DNA from: Hyphomicrobium sp.
Lineage (GTDB): Bacteria; Pseudomonadota; Alphaproteobacteria; Rhizobiales; Hyphomicrobiaceae
Direction of reading: 5' to 3'
Length of the DNA: 21,145 bases
Assembly: GCA_030609245.1 (NCBI GenBank)
Contig: JAUWCP010000016.1
Coordinates: forward strand, 1-21,145
Shown: piece by piece, positions 8,816-15,674 of the stretch
How the letters are laid out: every line of letters begins with the position of its first letter
Position numbering within the stretch: the stretch's first letter is position 1
Program-made: the position numbers and the translations under genes
Notes under the pieces: generated by a model
What the model saw: the letters and a program-made list of their open reading frames with translations, nothing else
Databases searched by the model: none
What the model was told of the DNA's origin: nothing

Positions 8816-8883
8816 TGTCAACGGTGACCCTCTACAAATTTCCGATGACCACAGAAATTTACACGAGAAAAAATCCGTTGACA
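8816..8883. repeat. Nested inverted repeats
   Basis: The outer arms TGTCAACGG (8816-8824) and CCGTTGACA (8875-8883) are exact reverse complements. Inside them AAATTTC (8836-8842) and GAAATTT (8854-8860) form a second exact pair with an 11-base spacer. The outer arms each present TTGACA reading outward. This could be a regulatory site, divergent -35 elements, or a structured RNA; sequence alone does not decide. Confidence 0.55.
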
Positions 8884-8993
8884 CCCACTCATCGCGGCAA
8901 AACAGCAATTCGGGTTCGCAGCCGCGAAACAGCTGGGGAAAAGTGGCACACGTGCACAAGTTTTCTGTGTGAAAAAGTTAAACTCATCGAATG

Positions 8994-9013
8994 CGTTAGG
9001 GAAAACTCTAACG
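8994..9013. repeat. Inverted repeat CGTTAG/CTAACG with AAAA loop
   Basis: CGTTAG and CTAACG pair exactly, and two inner pairs (one G-T) extend the stem to eight around AAAA. It lies about 105 bases beyond the stop of the dual ATPase gene. No T run follows directly on the minus strand, so it is not a standard terminator. Confidence 0.4.
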
Positions 9014-9118
9014 TGCGCAGCAAGTACTGCTTTGCTGATGGTGACGGAGCGAATGCTTGCAAAAACAACCTGTGAATACGTGGCTGGCGAGCACCACCTT
9101 CGCTTTGTAAAACCGTGA

Positions 9119-12100
9119 TTATCGCACGTCGAAGAGGCGCAATTGGTGCTGATCCTGCCCCTTCGTTTCGCGCGCCAACTGCTCGATACGATCGAAGGGA
9201 ACCTGCTCTGCCGTGATGAGTGAGCGCTGCGCTTTCATCGGGCGCACGAGCCCTTCCTGCACGAGGTGGAATTCGCCAACGGTTTGACCAGGAAGCGCGG
9301 TGGCGGGCTCCAGACCGGACTCGCTCTGGAACGCGGCCTTGAGCTTGCGAAGCGCAGTGTCCTCCCTCACGCGGCCGATAAACCAGCTCGTGATCTGGTC
9401 ACGGCTTTTGTAGTCGAGATCGCCCGGCGACTGTGTCGCGAGCATCATGCCAAGGCCGGCAGAGCGAGCTCTCTTGAGCAGGCTCTGCAGCGGCTCGGCC
9501 GTGGCGGGCTTGGCGTTGGAGGGAATGTAGAGATCGGCCTCGTCGAACATGACGACCGCTTGCAGCTCATCGTTGGGGTTACGCTGACAAAAGCGCAGCG
9601 CTTCTGAGAGGAACTGCGAGACCCAGAAGAGGATGTTTTCGTTGTCGCCCAGGAAGCCTGTGTAGATGATCGAAAGCCGCGTGCGCCCGTCACGGGAATA
9701 GGGTCCCAAGCCCAGAAGCGACTCCATGCGCAAAGATTCACCACCCTCCTCGAACAGCGCCGCATTTCGAAAGCGCAGGCTGTCGAGCTGAGCGACGAGA
9801 TCGCGGCGAATCTTGCCGGATGGGTCCATACGTTGCGTCAGATCGGACAGTTCGGGGTCCTCGTCCTCCAACAAGTGGATGAGGTCGGTAAGCGTCACCT
9901 CGCGGCTGTGGCGCGATCCGAGTATGCGCAAGGCAACGGAGAGTGTGCCCGACTGCTTCTGGTGCGTGGCCGAGTTCTTCAAGTGCAGCATATCGCCGAG
10001 CGCGGCGGCGGAGAGATTGGCGAGAAGCTGTTGCTCGTGATCTGGAAGCTCGTTGATCCCGTTGGGGAGCAGCGTGATGGAAATTGGGCGCCCCGTGGAT
10101 CGACCCGGCGTGAAGACGGCGACATCGATGGCATCGGCAAGCTTTTCGCGCTCACCGCGGCGCTCAGAGAATTCGTCGTTGTTCTCGCGCCAAACGTCGG
10201 GGTTGGCGTAGCTGCACAGGTCGCCCTTGCGATCGATGAGCACCGCTGGGATGCCGCGCAGCAAGAGTTGCTCGATGATGCAAAGGGCGAGCGTCGTTTT
10301 ACCGGAGCCGGAGCCGCCAAGTACCGCCGTGTGCCGCTTCAGCACATCGGTGTTGAGCGTGATCGGTCTGGAGGCCGCGGTAAGCTCGCGACCAGAGATG
10401 ATGCTCGAGCCGCTGCTGCCGTTCTCATCGAGAATAACAGACAGCGGTAGTTCGTCATCGTTGAACACCGATGGTTTGGCGCTGCCATTGGTCGAGGATG
10501 CGAACGGGGTGTTCGTGTCGGGCTGTTCGTAAGCGGCAATGCCATTAGCCCCATTTGCTGTGCCGTTTACACCATTGGCACGCCCATTTTCGAGTTGAGG
10601 TGCCCCAGTGGTAGGTGCAGGAAGCGTGCGGCCGAGCAGGTCGAGGCGCAGAAGCTGGATCATTGATACGAGGTTCGACAAGAGCTTTGCATTTGTGAAC
10701 CACGTGTCAAAGCCCGGATCGCTACGATGATGGGTGTGGAACTCGCGCACCATCATCATGCGTTCCCACTCAGGAATTGGCACGAGCACCTGGCGGCCTC
10801 CGGCATCGCGGAATTTACGGAAAGCCTGCGCCGTCTGGTTCTTGCGGTTGGGCGGAAAGTCGCTTGCCCGCAGCATGAAGCACGTCTTGCCCTCCATGGC
10901 GGGCAGCACCTTGTCGAGCTGCCGCTTGAGGCCGCCGCCCTGCGTCGGTCGATTGCACAAGAACACGCGGGTTTCGGCCGTCAGCCCGTTACGGTGCTTA
11001 ATGTTGAGATCGAGTACGGGCAGCGCGTCGGTCAATACGAGGCGCTCAACACTGAGATCGACGTCGTCCTTCCACTCTTGCTTGGCGAGAGAGAGGGCCG
11101 CGGCGAGGATGTCGAGAAGCTCGCCGTCGTCGGAGGGCATTTCCGCCTCCGATCCGCTTTGGAAGTGCGCCCACATCTCCCGATAGTCGACGTCGGCTGG
11201 CGCGTTAGAGGCAGGCTCGATTGCCACGCCGAGACCTAAAGCGGCCGCGAGCTTGGATACGAACCCGCTCTTCTCGCTGTCTTTCCCGTCCGGTTCTTCA
11301 GTCTCCGGAGCCATTTTTGATTGCAAGCGATTGTGCGCATGCTCCAACAGACGCCGCGTCGAGAGCCCGCCGAACTCGTCAAAGAACTCCGGTCCAAAGT
11401 AAGCAGACGGGTCGGGGAAACTTGCGCCCCCTTCGCTGGTTTCCGCAAGGTGCGATAGGCGTTTTGCGATGATGAGGCGGGCTTCCTCAGGCGTGCGGCT
11501 TTCCAGCAGTGCAACGGGCCCAGCCTTCTCAATGCGATCGATATAAGATTGGGCCAGCACGCCGCGCACCTGGCTATAAAAGTCTTCCAAGCACGAGATG
11601 ATCAGAATGGCATTGGTCAGCCGGTTGGCGATTTGGATTAGGTCGCGCACGGCGCGCTGAAAGCGCTCATCCGCGTTGTCGAAGAATCGCAAGTCTTCCA
11701 CTTGATCGATGCAAAAGACGAGCGCGGTCCGGTCCACCGTCCACATGAGGGAACCGAACGCGGCGATGAATTCAAAAGCGCGGTCCTCGCCACTGTTTGG
11801 GTCCAGCGCCGCCACGGCTTGGTGCGCAAGGTCGGTCAGCGGTCGGCCATGCAGGTACTGGCGAACGCGCTGGTCGATGCGCGGATCGTGGCGCTCCAGG
11901 TAAAGCAGCGCACGCACGACGTTGATGTCAATTTCCTGCGTTACATACTTCTGGCTTAAGACGATCTCGTCGGCGATCTTCAAGACGAGATTGGCGAGTT
12001 TCGTATCGTCAAGGTTTGCGTTGCGCAGCGCTGCCAGGTCTTTCGATGAGACAGCGGAAGCATCCGATAGGAGTCGGCTTGTAAGTCGCCCAAGCCCGCT

Positions 12101-12499
12101 TTCGCCCGAGGTGTCCGGGTCATACGGTTTTTCCAGCGAGTGTACGAGCCGGCGCAAATAGTAGTCGGCGTAGTTGCTAACGTCAGGCGTCATTTGCGCA
12201 TAGCCGAAATAAGCGGTGCCGCTGCGATGGGCCGCTGTACGCAACGCGCGAATGAGGTGCGTCTTGCCCGCGCCCGACTGGCCATGAAACAGAAGGATAC
12301 GGTCCTGTGTGCCCGAGCCGCGCCCTTGCGTAATGTCCGAAAGCAGGTCGCTAAACTTGGTTCGGGCGTTGGCGTGCACCTGGACCACATCAACGGGGTC
12401 GGCCCGCCAAATATCGTCCTCCCACGTGATGGAGTGCTCGAAGGCTGAAAACAGCCTTTCGGGCGCCAACTTCGCTGGAGCTTCTTGCCGCTCTATCAA
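9119..12499 (-). CDS. Large dual ATPase: N-terminal AAA/STAND-like module fused to C-terminal HerA/FtsK-like module, 1126 residues
   Basis: Module one has Walker A GQSGAGKT (73-80) and a Walker B-like strand ALVFCIDQVEDL (259-270), followed by ILIISCLEDF (298-307), as in AAA/STAND NTPases. Residues ~400-620 are an unrecognised middle region. A linker rich in Asn-Gly (638-653) and Ser/Thr leads to module two. That has Walker A GGSGSGKT (728-735), strand VLIDRKGDL (753-761), Walker B AVVMFDEADL (981-990, D986/E987), the MMLATQSPGDLD motif (1018-1029) and a likely arginine finger in GRVRE (1042-1046). This order is typical of HerA/VirB4/FtsK-type hexameric translocases. No membrane helix is seen, so it should be cytoplasmic. 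The start is TTG at 12499, with GAGGA 7 bases before it. It follows the winged-helix-like gene by 17 bases, so the two are co-transcribed. DNA translocation is inferred; no nuclease domain was seen. Confidence 0.9.
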   Translation of the reverse strand: MIERQEAPAKLAPERLFSAFEHSITWEDDIWRADPVDVVQVHANARTKFSDLLSDITQGRGSGTQDRILLFHGQSGAGKTHLIRALRTAAHRSGTAYFGYAQMTPDVSNYADYYLRRLVHSLEKPYDPDTSGESGLGRLTSRLLSDASAVSSKDLAALRNANLDDTKLANLVLKIADEIVLSQKYVTQEIDINVVRALLYLERHDPRIDQRVRQYLHGRPLTDLAHQAVAALDPNSGEDRAFEFIAAFGSLMWTVDRTALVFCIDQVEDLRFFDNADERFQRAVRDLIQIANRLTNAILIISCLEDFYSQVRGVLAQSYIDRIEKAGPVALLESRTPEEARLIIAKRLSHLAETSEGGASFPDPSAYFGPEFFDEFGGLSTRRLLEHAHNRLQSKMAPETEEPDGKDSEKSGFVSKLAAALGLGVAIEPASNAPADVDYREMWAHFQSGSEAEMPSDDGELLDILAAALSLAKQEWKDDVDLSVERLVLTDALPVLDLNIKHRNGLTAETRVFLCNRPTQGGGLKRQLDKVLPAMEGKTCFMLRASDFPPNRKNQTAQAFRKFRDAGGRQVLVPIPEWERMMMVREFHTHHRSDPGFDTWFTNAKLLSNLVSMIQLLRLDLLGRTLPAPTTGAPQLENGRANGVNGTANGANGIAAYEQPDTNTPFASSTNGSAKPSVFNDDELPLSVILDENGSSGSSIISGRELTAASRPITLNTDVLKRHTAVLGGSGSGKTTLALCIIEQLLLRGIPAVLIDRKGDLCSYANPDVWRENNDEFSERRGEREKLADAIDVAVFTPGRSTGRPISITLLPNGINELPDHEQQLLANLSAAALGDMLHLKNSATHQKQSGTLSVALRILGSRHSREVTLTDLIHLLEDEDPELSDLTQRMDPSGKIRRDLVAQLDSLRFRNAALFEEGGESLRMESLLGLGPYSRDGRTRLSIIYTGFLGDNENILFWVSQFLSEALRFCQRNPNDELQAVVMFDEADLYIPSNAKPATAEPLQSLLKRARSAGLGMMLATQSPGDLDYKSRDQITSWFIGRVREDTALRKLKAAFQSESGLEPATALPGQTVGEFHLVQEGLVRPMKAQRSLITAEQVPFDRIEQLARETKGQDQHQLRLFDVR

Positions 12500-12517
12500 T
12501 TGACGGTCCTCGACGTC

Positions 12518-13630
12518 CTAATCGTCAACGCGCACGAAATACCACACGGTGTTTTTGTAAGAGATCGCTGACTCCTCGAATTCCTTAAGGTTCTGCTTGT
12601 CCTTGAGGTCGGCGCTAGCCAGCACCACTTGGCCCGCCCTGTGAGCGCCGGCCAGCATGTCCTTGAACTCGATCTCTGAAAGACCCCAATCAGGATGCGA
12701 CGTGCGAATCGCTTGCCATACCTGAGAGATAAACGCCTTGCGACTGCCCGACCAGCCCTGGGCATGCGACCGTGCCGCCGTGAGCACACCTGCAGAAAAT
12801 TGTGCAAGGCCCGGACGCTTCACCGCCTTTGGTGCCGATCGGGCAGCGTCATTGGCGGCGGTGGGTGCGATGCGCTCGGGCGTCGGCTGCGCCTGCTCCT
12901 TAAGTGCGCCAGCTGCGAGCCTTTTGAGGAGGGCCAGACGCAGTATCTCGATGTCCGCGCGAGTCGCACCTACCTGCTCGGCGCTGAGCATCGAGACAAG
13001 GCGCGAGTCTGTATTCACCTCGCGCGGATTCTGCAATAGCTGGCTGGCGAGCACGAGGCCGGCCTTTGCTGAGAGCGCAGCGCCACGGTTGAGGCCACTC
13101 TTGACGTTGTTGCCGAATGCGCGCTCCAGCGCGAGGAGAGCAAGCGCGGCCCTGAGTTTCGATGGCGATAGCGCCTGGCGAAGATTGAGTCCGAACGAGC
13201 TTTGCACGATGAGGGCGTTGAGCCCTTCGGGTCGTGTCAGCGCGGTGCGGATGCCTGGCTTCGCCGCGTCGACGCCGAGCACCTTGGCGACGAGCCAAAT
13301 ATCGCGTTGCTCGCTCCAGGCCCGCGCGTGCGATTCTTTCTCACGGAGGAAGCGTGCCGTTGCGTCCGCGCCCGCTTCGCTCGCGCGGTAGCGGCTGCGA
13401 TCGTTGCGGATGAGTCCGGCTGATAGTAGCCGGGTTAACTCGGTGTCGATTGTGCTGCGCAATTCAGCCGGCGACAGCTTGCTCGAAACGAATGGCCCCA
13501 GGTCGCGGACGAGCTGCGCCCGAGTGGCCCCGCCGGCACAGGCAACGCGCGCGAGCAGGAGGCTGCCGAGAGGGCCCGGTTTCGCACGACTGGCCGTCAT
13601 CGGCAGCGTGTCGGTGCTCAGGGCCGACAT
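12518..13630 (-). CDS. Winged-helix-like protein, 370 residues, partner of the dual ATPase
   Basis: I cannot name the family. Residues ~21-90 look like a winged helix-turn-helix: helix GSLLLARVA, turn, helix ATRAQLVRDL, then helix and wing TRLLSAGLIRNDRSRYRAS. A helical middle part (~100-245) follows, then a Pro/Ala-rich linker (~245-285) and a C-terminal alpha/beta unit (~290-370) with WSGSRKAFISQVW, LSEIEFKDMLAGAHRAG and VWYFVRVDD. The last unit also resembles a winged helix in pattern. ATG 13630 has GAGGAGA 8 bases upstream, a strong ribosome site. It is the first gene of a tight pair with the 1126-residue ATPase, and probably acts as its DNA-binding or adaptor subunit. That role is inferred from position and fold pattern. 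Confidence 0.88.
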   Translation of the reverse strand: MSALSTDTLPMTASRAKPGPLGSLLLARVACAGGATRAQLVRDLGPFVSSKLSPAELRSTIDTELTRLLSAGLIRNDRSRYRASEAGADATARFLREKESHARAWSEQRDIWLVAKVLGVDAAKPGIRTALTRPEGLNALIVQSSFGLNLRQALSPSKLRAALALLALERAFGNNVKSGLNRGAALSAKAGLVLASQLLQNPREVNTDSRLVSMLSAEQVGATRADIEILRLALLKRLAAGALKEQAQPTPERIAPTAANDAARSAPKAVKRPGLAQFSAGVLTAARSHAQGWSGSRKAFISQVWQAIRTSHPDWGLSEIEFKDMLAGAHRAGQVVLASADLKDKQNLKEFEESAISYKNTVWYFVRVDD

Positions 13631-14034
13631 GCAACGCGTCTCCTCATGCGGTTAGCGTGAGCCGTACGCGCGAATCACCGGCCTATGGCTGCCGATTGTG
13701 TGTGAGTTGTCGCTGACTTCCAAGTGCTGCCGGCCAACTTGGATCAGTCGAGTTGCATACGAGAAACAACAAACCACACAACAAGAACGTGTAAGCGCCC
13801 GGCTTTCGCCCCACTCGCGTCAAATTGGCGACACCATGATGAGCGGAAATCAGGCCGTAGACTCTTAGTAATTTGCCCGAGCCCACGAGTACAGCGGCGG
13901 GAAGTCATAGGAGACCAGGTCGTCCAACGAAGGGGAAGCCTTCGCCATTCAAACGCAAACGGGCAAACGCAAACGGGGCGGCGGTTTTGCCGTTTTGTTC
14001 CCAGTTGTGGGCGAGCGGTGGCAACTTCTTAGTT
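13631..14034. other. 404-base intergenic stretch between divergent genes
   Basis: This lies between the divergently transcribed ATPase operon (minus) and the CAP lipoprotein (plus). A 102-codon plus frame at 13724-14032 has no ribosome site or protein-like composition. The only structure I can support is the 14-base tandem repeat at 13950-13977 and a weak AAACGG/CCGTTT dyad right after it. Both promoters must lie in this stretch or just beyond, but I cannot place the ATPase operon promoter. Confidence 0.6.
13950..13977. repeat. Perfect tandem duplication of 14 bases
   Basis: CAAACGCAAACGGG occurs twice in direct succession (13950-13963 and 13964-13977), with an internal CAAACG sub-repeat. 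It may be replication slippage or paired binding sites. The second copy's AAACGG can pair with CCGTTT about 13 bases on, followed by TTGTT, a weak terminator-like shape on the plus strand. Confidence 0.7.
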
Positions 14035-14050
14035 TTAACGCCGAGTTAAC
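14035..14050 (+). promoter_or_regulatory. CtrA box upstream of the CAP lipoprotein
   Basis: TTAA-CGCCGAG-TTAAC matches the full CtrA consensus TTAA-N7-TTAAC. It ends 56 bases before the ATG at 14107, a position that fits the -35 region of a CtrA-activated promoter. CtrA is the alphaproteobacterial cell-cycle regulator. That CtrA binds here is inferred. Confidence 0.7.
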
Positions 14051-14106
14051 GGGTTTACGCGATGTTCAGCCGAGATGCCACGTGCCAAGTGGCGGGAGTA
14101 AATCAA

Positions 14107-14781
14107 ATGTTTCGCGTCGCGTTATCTGCAGGACTGGCCATATTTTTGGGCGCCTGCAGCCTCGGTTCCGGTTCGATCTCCTCAGGCTTCGCCGATTCCT
14201 CATCATATACAACTAATTCGATCGGAGCCTCGCCGTCCGTGAAGGGCGTTGCGCTAGGTGGAGACCCAGACGCATCGCGCGGGGGCTCATCGGGTCAGAA
14301 ATACGCCGCACTCAACGACAGGGCACCAACTGGCACCTATGAGCGCGCTCCTACAGGCGCACTGTCAGACCGCAATTACTCGTCGACAGCGCTTAGCACC
14401 GATAAAGCGCGCGACATCATCAATCAATATCGCCGCGACAAGGGCCTCAAGCCTTTGAAGATCAACGGAGAACTGACGGCTGCCGCAAAGTCGCATTCGC
14501 GCGATCTCGCCAAGTGGGACCGCATCTCCCATTACGGCTCCGATGGCTCCAATCCATGGGACCGTGTCAAGCGCACTGGCTACCGGGCGCGTCTGGCCGC
14601 GGAGAACGTGGGTACCGGGCAAGTCGATTTTAATGAGGTCATGCGTGGTTGGCGCGAGAGCCCCGGCCACAACAAGAACTTGCTTCTGGCCGACGCCACG
14701 CACATGGGTATCGCGCTCGTGCAGGATCCCAAGTCAGAGTTCAAGACCTTCTGGACGCTGGTGGTTGGCGCCCCCATGTAG
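14107..14781 (+). CDS. CAP (SCP/PR-1) domain lipoprotein, 224 residues
   Basis: The start at 14107 is chosen over an ATG 45 bases earlier because it gives a clean lipoprotein signal (MFRVALSAGLAIFLGAC, lipobox LGAC, modified Cys17) and has GGGAG 8 bases upstream. Ser at +2 predicts outer-membrane sorting. Residues ~20-95 are a Ser/Gly/Thr-rich spacer. The CAP domain runs from about 97 to the end, with helix ARDIINQYRRDKGL, SHSRDL, HYG, AENVGTG and GWRESPGHNKNLL. The two His and the Glu that line the CAP cavity are therefore present. Bacterial CAP proteins are extracytoplasmic with mostly unknown activity. The upstream CtrA box suggests cell-cycle-timed expression, perhaps tied to division or surface change. 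Confidence 0.92.
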   Translation: MFRVALSAGLAIFLGACSLGSGSISSGFADSSSYTTNSIGASPSVKGVALGGDPDASRGGSSGQKYAALNDRAPTGTYERAPTGALSDRNYSSTALSTDKARDIINQYRRDKGLKPLKINGELTAAAKSHSRDLAKWDRISHYGSDGSNPWDRVKRTGYRARLAAENVGTGQVDFNEVMRGWRESPGHNKNLLLADATHMGIALVQDPKSEFKTFWTLVVGAPM

Positions 14782-14932
14782 CGGTGCGCTTAACTAAGAC
14801 CTTCTTTGAGCAGATTTCTCCAGATTGCGATCTTAGTGCCGAAACGCTAGTCCGCGAGGCGGATTATCAGTGCCCCCCCGAGCGCCATGCTGAGCCGCTG
14901 GCGAATACACAGGCACATTACCTTTGGCCCGT

Positions 14933-15151
14933 TTAGGCTTGTTCAAGTCGTTCCTGCTCGCGATAGCGGATGCGCCTGGCCACATTCGTCCAAGCGCGGG
15001 ATCGGCTGTCGTCACCCCGCTTCGTGTGCAGGCCGGCAAAGAAGTCCGCTACTTCCGCAGCATGCAGTCCATGCTGCGCCTCGAGCACGATGGCCATAAA
15101 TTCTGGCCCGTGCCCGGCCGACGCCTGAGAATGTTGCCCGTTATTCGGCAT
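14933..15151 (-). CDS. Hypothetical small protein, 72 residues
   Basis: The frame reads MPNNGQHSQASAGHGPEF, then an amphipathic helical stretch (MAIVLEAQHGLHAAEVADFFAG), and a charged C-terminal helix (RAWTNVARRIRYREQERLEQA). Its composition is protein-like and it has no signal or membrane segment. The frame is open further upstream to 15394, but that extension overlaps the divergent secreted-protein gene and looks like antisense noise, so ATG 15151 is preferred although its ribosome site is weak. It is divergent from the 79-residue gene and faces the CAP lipoprotein gene. Family unknown to me. Confidence 0.6.
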   Translation of the reverse strand: MPNNGQHSQASAGHGPEFMAIVLEAQHGLHAAEVADFFAGLHTKRGDDSRSRAWTNVARRIRYREQERLEQA

Positions 15152-15317
15152 TACCAAGTCCAAAAGCTTGCTGCTTTTCTGGTTTATTGGAGCAAGAACA
15201 GCGCCAGACCGCTGCCCCAAATTGGGACGTGGTAGAGGAGCGGCACTCGACATTCCGCCCCAAGGGCGTGCTAAGTTTCGCATGCAGTCATTTGCGGCCG
15301 TCGAAGGAGGGCGTGCA

Positions 15318-15557
15318 GTGTCACGATTGAGCTTTATGCTTCTGGCCGGAATGCTGTTGGGCCCCATTGGCGTCGGCGCACCGGCCCTTGCCAACGATGG
15401 ATCACGAGACGGCGCGGTTGTACCGCAAGAGGTTCAGCCTCCCTCCGGAGAGTCCGTTGGCAAACCTGGGGCCCGCGAACCGCTTTCGCCGCAGGTCACA
15501 CCACCGATGACGCCCGGTTGTCCCTACCGTGGCGCAAAGCTTGAACTGATTGTGTGA
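15318..15557 (+). CDS. Small secreted protein, 79 residues
   Basis: A GTG start at 15318 is chosen because a near-perfect AAGGAGG lies 7 bases upstream. From there the product begins with a textbook signal peptide (MSRLSFMLLAGMLLGPIGVG, cleavage after APALA). An ATG at 15282 or 15168 would bury that signal. The mature part, about 54 residues, is Pro/Gly-rich and ends TPGCPYRGAKLELIV with a single Cys. No enzyme motif is visible. It is probably a small periplasmic or surface protein. It converges on the D,D-carboxypeptidase gene, whose stop lies 118 bases away. Confidence 0.72.
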   Translation: MSRLSFMLLAGMLLGPIGVGAPALANDGSRDGAVVPQEVQPPSGESVGKPGAREPLSPQVTPPMTPGCPYRGAKLELIV

Positions 15558-15674
15558 ACACCCCCCGCGAAAGCGGCGCAAAGCTCGTCTGACGTGTGCC
15601 CATCATTGGGTCTAGCGGGTGTTGGCTTGGGCGCCGCTGAGTGGCTTTTTCGATTTCTTTGCCGACTTCTTTTT

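Larger units (their letters stand above)
8526..9118. other. 593-base stretch without a convincing large gene
   Basis: This lies between the stop of the dual ATPase gene and the start of the PBP gene, both on the minus strand. The longest frames here have biased composition, no ribosome site and no recognisable domain. Supportable content is listed separately: a hairpin (8616-8635), a 33-residue hydrophobic frame (8655-8756), nested inverted repeats (8816-8883) and another dyad (8994-9013). The part 8820-9000 is visibly more A/T-rich than the flanking genes. The PBP promoter probably lies near 8588-8620, where the minus strand reads CATAAT, but no good -35 box is present. Confidence 0.6.

Noticed and set aside
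8548..9075. Plus-strand 175-codon open frame in the large gap
   Set aside because: No ribosome site, unnatural Thr/Cys/Arg-rich composition, no domain; it partly covers the inverted repeats and the better minus-strand candidate.
13724..14032. Plus-strand 102-codon frame before the CAP lipoprotein
   Set aside because: Composition is Arg/Ser/Thr noise, it has no ribosome site, and it contains the tandem repeat.
15152..15394. Upstream extension of the 72-residue minus-strand frame to 153 residues
   Set aside because: The extension is antisense to the 79-residue secreted gene, including its ribosome site and signal peptide, and reads as Pro/Arg-rich noise.
15565..15576. CCGC-GAAA-GCGG hairpin after the 79-residue gene as a terminator
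   Set aside because: Only a 4-bp stem and no T run follows.
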